DNA of 59,508 nucleotides from Candidatus Schmidhempelia bombi str. Bimp (GCF_000471645.3 NZ_AWGA01000043.1:1-59508); one strand, 5' to 3'; positions 50,421 to 59,508 are shown, counted from the first letter of the stretch. Notes: generated from the sequence alone by a model not told the origin. Program-made: numbers and translations.

Positions 50421-52073
50421 ATGAAAAGCATTACTCGTCTGTGCCTAGGTAGTCTAATCACCATAAGTACATTGTTCCCGTTATCTGGATTAACGTGGGA
50501 AAAAGATAAAACCTATCATCTAACTATTTTGCATACTAATGATCACCATGGCCATTTTTGGCAAAATGATATAGGTGAAATCGGGCTGGCCGCACAAAAA
50601 ACCTTAGTTGATAGGATTCGGCAGGAGGTTACCGATAATAACGGCATGGTATTATTACTATCAGGTGGCGATATCAATACCGGCGTCCCTGAATCCGATA
50701 TATTACAAGCCAAGCCCGATTTTTTAGGTATGAATCTGATTGGCTATGATGCCATGGCAGTGGGAAATCATGAATTTGATCATGATATCTCAGTCATTCG
50801 TCAGCAACAACAGTGGGCTAATTTTCCCTTTTTATCCGCCAATATTTACCATAAAAAAACGGGCGAACGGGTATTTGCACCTTATGCCATGTTTCATCAA
50901 CAACAGCTCAATATCGCCGTTATCGGCTTAACTACAGAAGATACGCCGAAAGTCAGCGATCTGCAACGGACTAACGATTTCGATTTTAAATCGGTATCCG
51001 CCGAAGCCAAAAAGGTGATTGAAGAGTTAAAACAGACGCAAGAGCCTGATATTATCATTGCGGTTACCCATTTAGGGCACTATGATAATGGACAACATGG
51101 CAGTAATGCGCCAGGCGATGTATCGTTGGCACGCAGCCTACCTGAAGGGAATTTAGATATCATTATTGGTGGGCATTCTCAAGATCCGGTCTGTATGGCT
51201 GCCCAAAATAAAAAACAGATAAATTATGTGCCAGGTACGGCATGTCTACCTGATCGCCAAAACGGGACTTGGATCATGCAAGCCCACGAATGGGGAAAAT
51301 ATGTTGGGCGAGCTGATTTTACCTTTTTAAATGGCGTATTAACTTTAGTTGATTATCAATTAATCCCCATTAACCTAAAGCAAGAGGTTGAACTCGCCGA
51401 TGGTGTAAAAACCTTAAACTATTATACCGAAGCCATTCCTCATAATATGGAAATGTTAGACTTACTTACCCCTTATCAAAAACAGGGGGAACAGCAATTA
51501 CTTACGGTTATTGGGCAATTAAATGGACGTCTTGATGGTGATCGCCAACAAGTACGTTATCAGCAAACCAACTTAGCTCAGCTGATCCTCGCCTCTCATA
51601 TCGATAAAACGCAGGCTGATGTAGGCGTGATTAGTGGTGGAATGATCCGTGATTCACTGATAGAGGGCAACATCAGCTATCGTGATATCCTAAAAGTCCA
51701 ACCTTTTGCTAATTCGGTGGTTTATGCTGATTTAACGGGTGAACAGTTGATCGCCTATTTAACCGCTGCCGCCACTAAATCGACGGGGTCTGGTGGCTAT
51801 GCACACTTTGCCCAAGTCAGTATGACGCTTAAGGGCGACAAGCTTACCGATATTAACGTAAAAGGCCAACCGATTGATAAACAGAAAACTTATCGACTGG
51901 TTACTCAACGCTTTTTAGCGTATGGCGGTGATGCTTATCCACCTATCAATCATTTGCCAAGTTTTGTGGATACCGGTTTTATGGAAGCGAAGGTACTTAA
52001 ACAGTATATTGAACAACATTCGCCAATTAATGCTGACGATTATCAACCGCAAGCCGTCATTACTCGTTATTAA
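50421..52073 (+). CDS. ushA: Periplasmic 5'-nucleotidase/UDP-sugar hydrolase UshA
   Basis: From ATG 50421 (AAAGGAATAACA upstream) the protein has 550 residues, equal to E. coli UshA; the frame is open 13 codons further but that part looks non-coding. A signal peptide (about 1-24) is followed by LTILHTNDHHGHFW (metal ligands D41, H43), LSGGDINTGVPESD, GNHEFDHD, THLGHYDNGQHGSNAPGD and GGHSQDPVC. The C-terminal substrate domain carries SGGMIRDSLIEGNISY. UshA hydrolyses UDP-sugars, NAD and nucleotides; coupled to PnuC it can turn external NAD and NMN into importable nicotinamide riboside, as NadN does in Haemophilus. Confidence 0.93.
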   Translation: MKSITRLCLGSLITISTLFPLSGLTWEKDKTYHLTILHTNDHHGHFWQNDIGEIGLAAQKTLVDRIRQEVTDNNGMVLLLSGGDINTGVPESDILQAKPDFLGMNLIGYDAMAVGNHEFDHDISVIRQQQQWANFPFLSANIYHKKTGERVFAPYAMFHQQQLNIAVIGLTTEDTPKVSDLQRTNDFDFKSVSAEAKKVIEELKQTQEPDIIIAVTHLGHYDNGQHGSNAPGDVSLARSLPEGNLDIIIGGHSQDPVCMAAQNKKQINYVPGTACLPDRQNGTWIMQAHEWGKYVGRADFTFLNGVLTLVDYQLIPINLKQEVELADGVKTLNYYTEAIPHNMEMLDLLTPYQKQGEQQLLTVIGQLNGRLDGDRQQVRYQQTNLAQLILASHIDKTQADVGVISGGMIRDSLIEGNISYRDILKVQPFANSVVYADLTGEQLIAYLTAAATKSTGSGGYAHFAQVSMTLKGDKLTDINVKGQPIDKQKTYRLVTQRFLAYGGDAYPPINHLPSFVDTGFMEAKVLKQYIEQHSPINADDYQPQAVITRY

Positions 52074-52094
52074 AAGAGCGGATAATCACTGCTC

Positions 52095-52123
52095 AAAAGC
52101 GAAGTACTACCCTTCGCTTTTTT
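52095..52123. terminator. Terminator after ushA (bidirectional)
   Basis: AAAAGCGAAG (52095-52104), loop TACTACC, CTTCGCTTTTTT (52112-52123). T tract on the plus strand for ushA, A tract giving T on the minus strand for the convergent gene at 52135. Confidence 0.92.
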
Positions 52124-52134
52124 ATTAAATCTAT

Positions 52135-52527
52135 TTAGGCAAAAGAGAGCGTAGCAAGTAATAGTTGCGCTTTGGTTAAATCAGTGGGACTATCACTAAG
52201 CATAATATGGCCTTTTTTGCCTAATAACCGATGACCAAGTTCGGAAAAAGCATCACGTTCGACTGTGGTTATTCCCCCCTCAATTAATTGCCGAGGGTGA
52301 AATAAACAATAAGCGGGACGATAACTGGTAGCTAATAAGGCAAATAATGGTGTTAATTGTTGGTGAGCTAGATTGACATTCGGTAATATCATCCGCGGAG
52401 ATAAACCAGCCGCCTCGCGGGCCATACTCATCTCTTTATCGGTAACCATATTTCTAACAATAAATTTATTTTTATAAAGTTGGACATAAAAAATATCCGG
52501 TTTTAAATTGGTTAATTTTGATAACAT
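52135..52527 (-). CDS. Small conserved protein, possibly MreB-like (uncharacterised)
   Basis: A 130-residue cytoplasmic protein. FYVQLYKNKFIVRNMVTDKE at the start, PAYCLFHPRQLIEGGITTVE in the middle, RDAFSELGHRLLGKKGHIML and a late LTKAQLLLA match, from memory, a group of short gammaproteobacterial proteins annotated as rod-shape-determining or MreB-like that have only part of the actin fold. The family placement is tentative and no function is established. No signal peptide or membrane segment. Downstream of lysS on the same strand, but 130 bp and a hairpin away. Confidence 0.55.
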   Translation of the reverse strand: MLSKLTNLKPDIFYVQLYKNKFIVRNMVTDKEMSMAREAAGLSPRMILPNVNLAHQQLTPLFALLATSYRPAYCLFHPRQLIEGGITTVERDAFSELGHRLLGKKGHIMLSDSPTDLTKAQLLLATLSFA

Positions 52528-52611
52528 TTATCCGCTCCTAATGATAAAACCAGATTTAATCAAAGTAAGGCTTAGAGGATCAAAAATAGGGTAGATATGT
52601 CATATTTTGTT

Positions 52612-52645
52612 TATAAATCAACAAGCAATAACTTGTTGATTTATA
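52612..52645. terminator. 14-bp perfect hairpin after lysS
   Basis: TATAAATCAACAAG (52612-52625) and CTTGTTGATTTATA (52632-52645) around CAATAA, 12 bp past the lysS stop on the reverse strand. The sequence after it is A-rich rather than T-rich, so it may be a weak or Rho-assisted terminator. Confidence 0.6.
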
Positions 52646-52656
52646 TAACGATATGA

Positions 52657-54180
52657 TTATTTTGCAGTTGGACGTAATGCAGGGAATAGAATAACATCAC
52701 GAATGGTATGGCTATTAGTAAATAGCATAACGGTACGGTCAATACCAATACCTAATCCTGCTGTTGGTGGTAAGCCATGTTCAAGTGCTGTGACATAATC
52801 TTCATCAAAGAACATTGCTTCATCATCGCCGGCATCTTTTTGACGCACTTGTTCAGCAAAACGTTCAGCTTGATCTTCCGCATCATTCAATTCTGAGAAA
52901 CCATTACCGATTTCACGTCCACCGATAAAAAACTCAAACCGGTCAGTCACGCTTGGATTTTCATCATTACGACGAGCGAGTGGTGAGACTTCGGCTGGAT
53001 ACTCAGTAATAAAGGTTGGCTGAATCAGATTTGCTTCCGCGACTTCTTCGAAGATTTCCGTCACTACACGACCTAAGCCCCAACCTTTCTCAATTTCAAT
53101 GCCAACAGCTTTAGCGATCGCGCAAGCTTTATCGAAATCATCCAGATCGGCCATATTCGTTTCAGGTCGATAATGACAGATCGCTTCTTTCATGGTCATT
53201 TTGATAAATGGCTTACCAAAGTCGAAACTATGCTCACCATACTGTACCACCGCTGAACCTGTAACATTAATTGCTAAACGTCTAAATAGCGATTCGGTCA
53301 ATAAAATCAAATCCTTATAATCCGCATAAGCCATATACATTTCCATCATGGTAAATTCTGGATTATGACGCGGTGAAATACCTTCATTACGGAAGTTACG
53401 ATTGATCTCAAATACTCGCTCAAAACCGCCCACAACTAACCGTTTTAAATAAAGTTCTGGAGCGATACGCAAATACATATCTAAATCAAGGGCATTATGA
53501 TGAGTGATAAACGGTTTCGCCGAAGCACCACCTGGAATCACTTGCATCATTGGCGTTTCTACTTCCATAAAATGCTGCTCTGTCATAAATTGACGTATCT
53601 CAGAGACGATTTTAGAACGTGCAGCAAAAGTATGACGTGATGTTGGATTGGTAATTAAGTCCAAATAACGTTGGCGATAACGGGTTTCTTGATCTGATAA
53701 ACCATGAAACTTATCAGGTAAAGGACGTAATGCTTTGGTTAATAAACGGATCTCTTCACAGTGAATCGATAATTCGCCGGTTTTGGTTTTGAATAAATAC
53801 CCTTTAGCCGCAATAATATCCCCAAGATCCCATTTTTTAAACTGCTCATTGTAAAGACCTTCTGGAAGATCATCGCGCGTCACATAAAGTTGGATCGTAC
53901 CGCCAACATCTTGCAAGGAAACAAACGACGCTTTCCCCATAATACGACGCATCATCATACGACCGGCAACCGCCACATAGATTTTATTTGCTAATAGATC
54001 ATCATTACTCTTTTGATCATACTGCTGGTGTAATTCACTCGCGATGGCATCACGACGGAAATCGTTAGGGAAAGCAATGCCCTGTTCACGAATTTGTGCC
54101 AATTTTTCGCGGCGGGCTTTAAGTTCATTATTTAGTTCTTCTAAACTATTTTGACATTGATCTTGTTCTACTGTTGACAT
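52657..54180 (-). CDS. lysS: Lysyl-tRNA synthetase (class II)
   Basis: At 507 residues it is close to E. coli LysS (505). An N-terminal OB-fold anticodon-binding domain includes [19 protein letters not shown]. Class II motif 1 lies around [20 protein letters not shown], motif 2 is [20 protein letters not shown], and motif 3 is [18 protein letters not shown]. It charges tRNA-Lys. It follows prfB by 20 bp as in the conserved prfB-lysS operon. Confidence 0.98.
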   Translation of the reverse strand: MSTVEQDQCQNSLEELNNELKARREKLAQIREQGIAFPNDFRRDAIASELHQQYDQKSNDDLLANKIYVAVAGRMMMRRIMGKASFVSLQDVGGTIQLYVTRDDLPEGLYNEQFKKWDLGDIIAAKGYLFKTKTGELSIHCEEIRLLTKALRPLPDKFHGLSDQETRYRQRYLDLITNPTSRHTFAARSKIVSEIRQFMTEQHFMEVETPMMQVIPGGASAKPFITHHNALDLDMYLRIAPELYLKRLVVGGFERVFEINRNFRNEGISPRHNPEFTMMEMYMAYADYKDLILLTESLFRRLAINVTGSAVVQYGEHSFDFGKPFIKMTMKEAICHYRPETNMADLDDFDKACAIAKAVGIEIEKGWGLGRVVTEIFEEVAEANLIQPTFITEYPAEVSPLARRNDENPSVTDRFEFFIGGREIGNGFSELNDAEDQAERFAEQVRQKDAGDDEAMFFDEDYVTALEHGLPPTAGLGIGIDRTVMLFTNSHTIRDVILFPALRPTAK

Positions 54181-54200
54181 GGTTTTACCTTATAAACTGT

Positions 54201-55299
54201 TTATAATCCGGCTTTTAAGCTCTGTTCAATAAAGGGGTCTAAATCGCCATCAAGGACGGCTTGCGTATTACGGGTTTCAACACCTGTCCGTAAGTCTTTG
54301 ATCCGAGAATCATCAAGAACATACGATCGAATTTGACTACCCCAGCCGATATCTGACTTATTTTCTTCCATTTGTTGTTTATCCGCACTCTTTTTTTGCA
54401 TTTCAAGTTCATAAAGCTTAGCTTTTAGCTGCTTCATCGCCTGATCTTTATTACTATGCTGCGAGCGGTTATTTTGACTTTGCGTCACAATTCCCGTTGG
54501 AATATGGGTAATACGCACCGCTGATTCCGTTTTATTAACGTGCTGTCCCCCAGCACCTGAGGCGCGGTACACGTCAATCCTTAAATCGGCAGGATTAATT
54601 TCAATGTCGATATCATCATCAATTTCGGGATAGACGAAAGCAGAGCTAAACGACGTATGACGACGGTTACCTGAATCAAATGGGCTTTTACGTACTAAAC
54701 GGTGCACACCGGTTTCGGTACGCAACCAACCAAAGGCATACTCGCCACTTATTTTAACCGTGGCAGATTTAATCCCCGCAACGTCGCCATCAGACACTTC
54801 GATAATTTCTGTGGTGAACCCTTTTGATTCTGCCCAGCGTAGATACATACGTAATAACATCTCCGCCCAATCTTGCGCTTCGGTTCCACCTGATCCAGCT
54901 TGTAGATCAAGATAACAATCCGCACTATCATGTGGGCCGGCAAACATTCGGCGAAATTCCAACTGTGCGAGTTGGCTTTCTAACTCGACCAACTCATTAT
55001 TGACTTCGTCAAAGGTTTCTTGATCTTCCGCTTCAATAGCCAGTTCAAGTAAGCCTTCAACATCATCTAATCCTTGCAACAATTTATCAATCGTGACAAT
55101 CACTTCTTCAAGGGTAACCCGCTCTTTACCTAATGCTTGGGCTTTATCTGGTTGCGACCAGACATCAGGTTGTTCTAGTTCACCATTGACTTCTTCTAGA
55201 CGCTCTCGTTTACCATCGTAGTCAAAGATACCCCCGAATAACGGTAGTGCGTTCGGTAAGTTCGGCGATTTTGTTTTTTACTGGATTAATTTCAAACAT
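54201..55299 (-). CDS. prfB: Peptide chain release factor 2 with programmed +1 frameshift
   Basis: The gene starts at ATG 55299 ([20 protein letters not shown]) and meets an in-frame TGA at 55222-55224 as codon 26. The frameshift site reads CGGGGGTATCTTTGAC, nearly identical to E. coli: an internal Shine-Dalgarno-like GGGGG, then CTT TGA C. Skipping T55224 continues in the frame that ends at 54201, giving 25 + 340 = 365 residues, the E. coli RF2 length. RF2 reads UGA and UAA; SPF in [10 protein letters not shown] is the anticodon-like tripeptide and GGQ in [10 protein letters not shown] triggers hydrolysis. Residue 246 is alanine, the active form, unlike threonine in E. coli K-12. Low RF2 favours the shift, so the gene autoregulates. 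Confidence 0.98.
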
Positions 55300-55514
55300 A
55301 ACTGTCTATATAACCTTTAATCATGATCTCATCGGTTGTGCTCATCGCATAAAGTGACCTAACACGGTATCCTATGCCTATCGGTGACCTGTTATGAGAA
55401 TAGGTGCAATTTACTCATTTTTAATTACAATAACAGAACATTTTAACGGATTTAATTTACAGAATACAGCATTGTGTAGAAAATAATCCAGTTATCGTTT
55501 AATTTTAAGGATTA

Positions 55515-57539
55515 ATGATGTGGTTTACCCGCTTTAAGCAAGATTTTTCGTTATTAGTTATGCCATGGTTATTCGCCGTTATATTCCCCTTTTTAGGGCG
55601 GCTAATATTACTTTTCTCTTATGTTGATGCTGAAAATCGACTTCATTATCAACATGATGTATGGCAATTATTGGTAACTGGTTTACGTTTTGATATTCGG
55701 ATCGCTACCTTGACCTTTGGCAGCTTATTGCTCTTCTCTTTCTTCACTTTATTTTCAACAAAATTTACACGACAATGGCAAAAATTACTTACCCTTATCA
55801 ATCCAATATTGTTGATGGTCATTGCGCTATTTACGCTAATCAATATTTTCTACTATATCACTTATGATCGTTATATCGATGTGTTTATCTTTGGATTACT
55901 CGACGATGATACTACCGCTATTCTTAAAACAATTTGGTCCGATTATCCGGTCATATGGGCGGTATTGGGATTAACACTACTAGGCTATATATTGGCAAAA
56001 CTCTGTCGTAGTTGGCAATATTGGGTAATAAAAAGCATAACTAAAACAACACCTAATTGGTTGGCATTACCGGCTTGTTTGGTGGCTGTGGCGTTGATCG
56101 TGATCGGATGCCGAGGAAGTATAGGCACGTTTCCACTGCGAGAAAGCGATGCCCAAATATCAAGTTATGCTGTATTAAATAAATTTGTACCCAATGGGGT
56201 GATTGCTTTCGATTGGGCGTATAAAGCTTATAAAAATAATAACAAATTTATGGACATTCCGCTTAAAGAGAGTCAGCAAGCATTAGCGACTTTTTTTCAA
56301 CAGACCCAACCTAACGACGTAACCATTTTTATGCAGCAGACAGCAGCCAATCCTGTTGCCGACGCTCATCCGCCTCACGTGGTTTTTGCCGTAATGGAAA
56401 GTATGGGCAGTCATCTTTTCCGCTTTGATAATCCACAGCGTGATCTTTATGGAAGTTTACGTCAACATTGGCAACAAGATTGGGTATTTAATCGATTTGT
56501 CTCTGAAGGCGACGGCACTATTGACAGCCTTAACCGTTTTTTTGTTCGTAGCCCAATTGATAAAATTAGCCAATCATCGGCGCAAAATGCCGATTTTATC
56601 AGTAACATGTTTAAGCCATTTAAAGCCAAAGGTTATAAAATTGTGTATATCACTGCGGGTAATGGCGCATGGCGTAATTTAAACCGTTTTTTACCACATT
56701 TAGGCGTCGATGAATTTGTCGAACAAAACACCTTAAAAGAAGCTTTCCCTGACGCCACGATTAGCACATGGGGCGTTCCCGATGAATATATGTTCAAATA
56801 TGCTGAGCAGCGTCTAGCCCAAGCCGAAAAACAAGGTGAACCGATAATGATAATGATGATGTCAATTACCAATCATCCTCCTTATCAATTACCGCCAAAT
56901 CACCCTTATCACCCTTATTCGTTTACGCCACAAGAGTTAACGCGACTAAAAAATATGGGTAATGAGGATGAAATTCGCACGATGTTTAACACCTTTTCCT
57001 ACAGTAACGATCAATTAGGACGCTTTATCAGTTGGGTAAAAGCACAGCCACTAGGCTCGCACACTCTTATCGCTGCAACTGGCGACCACAATATTCGTGG
57101 TATTGGTTACCCTGATCCAGCCGAATTAATGCTAAGTCATGCGGTACCGTTCTATTTGTACGTACCGACGACTTATCAATATCAAACGCTGTATGATAAA
57201 ACCCGTATTGGCAGCCATAAAGATATCATGCCAACCTTATATCAATTAGCATTATCCTCAACGCCTTACTATCAAACTGGTTGCAATCTAGTTGCATTAA
57301 AGCTTGACTCACCATGGTGTAATGTTGGCTATAACCCTTATGTCACGATTAATCAGCAAGGCGCTTATGCATTAATCAACAACACCTTTCAACCTTGGCA
57401 GGACGATACTGGCCTACTCGTTAAACCAGTAACGACTATGAACGAAGAGCAACAACAGACGCTTGCTCGTTGGCAAAGTTGGAGTTTATTATTGCATTGG
57501 CAACTTAATCAACAAATTTCTACCGATAAAAAACATTAA
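55515..57539 (+). CDS. LTA synthase family sulfatase (membrane phosphoglycerol/phosphoethanolamine transferase type)
   Basis: A 674-residue protein with five membrane segments in the first 200 residues (about 11-35, 63-80, 92-115, 146-162, 182-198) and a large periplasmic alkaline-phosphatase-fold domain. Metal ligand E295 is in FAVMESMGSH, the nucleophile is probably T335 in SEGDGTIDSLNRFF, and ATGDHNIRG supplies the later D and H ligands. Members transfer phosphoglycerol or phosphoethanolamine from phospholipid to glycans such as lipid A, membrane-derived oligosaccharides or O-antigen. The acceptor cannot be told from sequence. It stands alone, with a strong hairpin after it. Confidence 0.88.
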   Translation: MMWFTRFKQDFSLLVMPWLFAVIFPFLGRLILLFSYVDAENRLHYQHDVWQLLVTGLRFDIRIATLTFGSLLLFSFFTLFSTKFTRQWQKLLTLINPILLMVIALFTLINIFYYITYDRYIDVFIFGLLDDDTTAILKTIWSDYPVIWAVLGLTLLGYILAKLCRSWQYWVIKSITKTTPNWLALPACLVAVALIVIGCRGSIGTFPLRESDAQISSYAVLNKFVPNGVIAFDWAYKAYKNNNKFMDIPLKESQQALATFFQQTQPNDVTIFMQQTAANPVADAHPPHVVFAVMESMGSHLFRFDNPQRDLYGSLRQHWQQDWVFNRFVSEGDGTIDSLNRFFVRSPIDKISQSSAQNADFISNMFKPFKAKGYKIVYITAGNGAWRNLNRFLPHLGVDEFVEQNTLKEAFPDATISTWGVPDEYMFKYAEQRLAQAEKQGEPIMIMMMSITNHPPYQLPPNHPYHPYSFTPQELTRLKNMGNEDEIRTMFNTFSYSNDQLGRFISWVKAQPLGSHTLIAATGDHNIRGIGYPDPAELMLSHAVPFYLYVPTTYQYQTLYDKTRIGSHKDIMPTLYQLALSSTPYYQTGCNLVALKLDSPWCNVGYNPYVTINQQGAYALINNTFQPWQDDTGLLVKPVTTMNEEQQQTLARWQSWSLLLHWQLNQQISTDKKH

Positions 57540-57570
57540 CCACACGTTATCCTATTAATTAATAAACGGG

Positions 57571-57612
57571 TCACCATGACGATTAATTGTTAATAATTAA
57601 TCGTCATGGTGA
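57571..57612. terminator. 18-bp perfect hairpin after the LTA-synthase-like gene
   Basis: TCACCATGACGATTAATT (57571-57588) pairs fully with 57595-57612 around GTTAAT, followed by TTTGTT. The length of the perfect stem is unusual. It can serve as terminator for the plus-strand gene and, being symmetrical, for the convergent array. Confidence 0.75.
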
Positions 57613-57707
57613 TTTGTTCATTAATTAAATCAGCTAATTTACCGCTAATGAACATCATAATGGCGACTAGCAACAGTTTAACCAGTAATCAAACCAGCTA
57701 TCACGCT

Positions 57708-58529
57708 TTATACGACATTATGCCGTTGTTTGATTTCGGCTAATTCTGCGGGTGAAGTGGCATTAAACGCCTCAATCATCCATTGCGGCCAATGTTGCTC
57801 CTCAATCACTTTACATTTAAACAGGGCTTCTTCATCTGACGTATATTGACTATCATTAAGACTTGCGGATGAATAAAAATCCATAAAATTATTGATCCAT
57901 CCCCATACATAAGTTCTATCCGTGCCTGAGCAAGCGGGAGCTAATAAGATATGGTCAATAGTTTGATAGGTACCGGGTTTACACACCATCAACGTGGTGG
58001 TATTTAATCTATTACGGGAATAGTTATTAATCGCTACGCCATGTAAATCAGCCCAATCATACTCTTTGATACGACGTTTAGCGGGATGTAAAAAGGATTG
58101 GGGATGATGCCAAAACTTAGAATTAAAAAAATAACTTTCGTTCACATAGACTTTATTGGTTTTGCGATTAAAAATAATCGGGCTACCGCGGCGAGTAAAG
58201 AGGTTTTGGTACAGTTTTGGTATTAAAAAATAAGTAATGGCACAGCAGAAAATAAAACTAATGATATCTATAACTGATATGACTATTCCTTCTTTAGAAT
58301 TAATTTCTATCATTAAGCAAAATCTAGTTATGATAGACTTAATTCCAAGTATCGAAGCAACAAAATAAATTAATAAATCAAAAAATTGATCGGATGTTGT
58401 TTTGCGCCTAAAAGCACAGTAATTATCATTGGCATAGATTAAACGATTACTATAGATAGGGGTAGAGCATGGTCCTTTATCCAGATCCTTAATCCAGCCG
58501 AAGAGTTGTGGTTGATATTTTGATGGCAT
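57708..58529 (-). CDS. Array membrane protein, copy A (resembles DUF6708-type proteins)
   Basis: A 273-residue protein from the ATG at 58529 (MPSKYQPQLFGWIKDLDKG), chosen because AGGAAAATAACC precedes it; the frame is open 13 codons more. Two hydrophobic segments (about 48-70 and 80-105) split a short N-terminal cytoplasmic part from a soluble C-terminal domain with NLFTRRGSPIIFNRKTNKVY, KRRIKEYDWADLHGV, TYVWGWINNFMDFYSS and EAFNATSPAELAEIKQRHN. From memory this pattern fits DUF6708 proteins met near type VI secretion effectors; unverified. It is the left-most unit of a tandem array. Confidence 0.7.
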   Translation of the reverse strand: MPSKYQPQLFGWIKDLDKGPCSTPIYSNRLIYANDNYCAFRRKTTSDQFFDLLIYFVASILGIKSIITRFCLMIEINSKEGIVISVIDIISFIFCCAITYFLIPKLYQNLFTRRGSPIIFNRKTNKVYVNESYFFNSKFWHHPQSFLHPAKRRIKEYDWADLHGVAINNYSRNRLNTTTLMVCKPGTYQTIDHILLAPACSGTDRTYVWGWINNFMDFYSSASLNDSQYTSDEEALFKCKVIEEQHWPQWMIEAFNATSPAELAEIKQRHNVV

Positions 58530-58580
58530 GGTTATTTTCCTGTTATTTATTGTTAATATGGTAACCATTTTAGGTTATAA

Positions 58581-59405
58581 CTATTTTTTTACATTATACC
58601 GTCGTTTGATTTTGGCTAATACTGCGGGTGAAGTGGCATTAAACGCCTCAATCATCCATTCTGGCCAGCGTTGCCCCTCAATCACTTTACGTTTAAATTG
58701 GGCTTCTTCATCTGATATATATTGACCATCATTAATTTTTGCGGATGGATAAAAATCCATAAAACTGTTGATCCATCCCCATACATAAGTACTACCAGAG
58801 CCGGCGTGAGCAGGATCTAATAAGATATGGTCAATGGTTTGACGGGTACCGAGTTTGCATACCATCAGAATGGTGGTCGTTAATGCATTGCGGGAATAGT
58901 TATGAATCACTACACCATGTAAATCATCCCAATCATACTCTTTGATGCGACGTTTAGCGGGAAGTAAAAAGGTGAGGGGATTACGCCAAAACTTAAAGTT
59001 AAAAAAATAACTTTCGTTCACATAGACTTTATTGGTTTTGCGATTAAAAATAATCGGGCTACCGCGGCGGGTAAAGAGGTTTTGATAGAGTTCTGGAATC
59101 ATAATATAAACAATAGCACAACTTAAAATGGTGCCTATTACAGCTGTAAATAACATTATTGTTTGTGTTTCAGGATTAAAGTCTATAATTAACCAAAAAC
59201 CAACTATAGTAGCGGCACATCCTAAAATCAAAGCAATGAAAGAAATAAATAAATAAAAAATTTGATCCGATAATGTCTTACGCCTAAAAGCACAGTAATT
59301 ATCATTGGCATAGATTAAACGATCATCATGGAGGGGAATAGATCGCGGTCCTTTATCTAGATCGCCAATCCAGCCAAAGAGTTGTGGTCGATATTTTGAT
59401 GGCAT
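58581..59405 (-). CDS. Array membrane protein, copy B
   Basis: A 274-residue paralog of copy A, starting at 59405 with MPSKYRPQLFGWIGDLDKG. The first 45 residues and the C-terminal 170 are nearly the same (NLFTRRGSPIIFNRKTNKVY and EAFNATSPA identical), while the two-helix membrane segment (about 48-105) differs strongly. The leader and ribosome binding site are the same as for copy A. Only 51 bp separate it from copy A's start, so the copies are probably co-transcribed. Confidence 0.7.
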   Translation of the reverse strand: MPSKYRPQLFGWIGDLDKGPRSIPLHDDRLIYANDNYCAFRRKTLSDQIFYLFISFIALILGCAATIVGFWLIIDFNPETQTIMLFTAVIGTILSCAIVYIMIPELYQNLFTRRGSPIIFNRKTNKVYVNESYFFNFKFWRNPLTFLLPAKRRIKEYDWDDLHGVVIHNYSRNALTTTILMVCKLGTRQTIDHILLDPAHAGSGSTYVWGWINSFMDFYPSAKINDGQYISDEEAQFKRKVIEGQRWPEWMIEAFNATSPAVLAKIKRRYNVKK

Positions 59406-59456
59406 GGTTATTTTCCTGTTATTTATTGTTAATATGGTAACCATTTTAGGTTATAA

Positions 59457-59508
59457 CTATTTTTTTACATTATACCGTCGTTTTATTTTGGCTAATACTG
59501 CGGGTGAA
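59457..59508 (-). CDS. Array membrane protein, copy C (C-terminal 16 codons; runs off the right edge)
   Basis: The last 52 bp on the reverse strand encode SPAVLAKIKRRYNVKK and a TAG stop, identical in protein to the end of copy B. It shows that the array has at least three units with a period of about 875 bp and continues beyond the window. Confidence 0.85.
   Translation of the reverse strand, partial: SPAVLAKIKRRYNVKK

Larger units (their letters stand above)
57708..59508. repeat. Tandem repeat array with a unit of about 875 bp
   Basis: The stop codons of copies A, B and C fall at 57708, 58581 and 59457, spacings of 873 and 876 bp. The leader and start region of copy A (58527-58578) and copy B (59403-59454) are the same base for base over at least 45 bp, as are the gene ends of copies B and C apart from a single change. 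Such identity beside diverged centres points to recent tandem duplication or gene conversion. Confidence 0.9.

Overview
The window reads as chromosomal DNA of an AT-rich gammaproteobacterium. Gene order and protein types fit the Enterobacterales/Pasteurellaceae side of the class, and I think the family Orbaceae (Gilliamella-like insect-gut symbionts) is the most likely source. That placement is inference from AT richness, core proteins close to E. coli, a Haemophilus-like DeoC and broken E. coli gene neighbourhoods; no 16S or database search supports it.

Layout. 1-5500: start of ettA, argD behind a tandem ARG-box operator, engB, a KdsB-family cytidylyltransferase coupled to an odd histidine phosphatase, and a divergent XRE/Ner-like regulator pair. 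5757-5931: tRNA-Pro and tRNA-His. 6391-8957: ptsH-ptsI-crr. 9101-10750: pgi. 11373-16366: a complete Type III restriction-modification system (mod-res) between pgi and tyrA. 16596-21184: tyrA, ychE, a rhodanese, xthA-xseA. 21280-24130: a MarR regulator with matching operators at its own promoter and at an HlyD/ABC-2 export pair. 24246-31763: a nucleoside-scavenging region, nupC-cpdB-pdp on one strand and deoC-deoR, deoB on the other. 31848-34204: rppH-lgt-thyA. 34689-36775: an accessory patch with a T4-lysozyme/pesticin-like muramidase C-terminal fragment coupled to a small secreted protein, a second decayed muramidase fragment, and another secreted protein. 37074-37203: an unannotated Fur-box-controlled small RNA that I identify as RyhB. 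37388-41562: a lipoprotein, obgE, rpmA, rplU. 41911-49051: a NarX/NarL-type two-component system, cysG, nirD, nirB. 49620-52073: pnuC-ushA. 52135-57539: a small MreB-like protein, lysS, prfB with its programmed frameshift, and an LTA-synthase-type sulfatase. 57708-59508: a tandem array of at least three copies of a membrane protein gene, running off the right edge.

How the genes work together. CpdB and UshA strip phosphate from nucleotides in the periplasm. NupC imports nucleosides; Pdp, DeoB and DeoC turn pyrimidine nucleosides into triose phosphate and acetaldehyde, while DeoR and CRP sites set expression. UshA and PnuC also make an NAD-scavenging pair. NarX/NarL, NirBD and CysG (siroheme) form a nitrite-respiration module with a NarL/NarP-type site ahead of nirB. 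PtsHI-Crr and Pgi are the sugar entry core.

The most notable signals are the RyhB RNA, the displaced toxin-tip/immunity cassettes, the tandem membrane-protein array, the twin MarR operators, a Bacillus-like Pdp/NupC pair inside a gammaproteobacterial deo cluster, and a histidine phosphatase lacking its second catalytic histidine.
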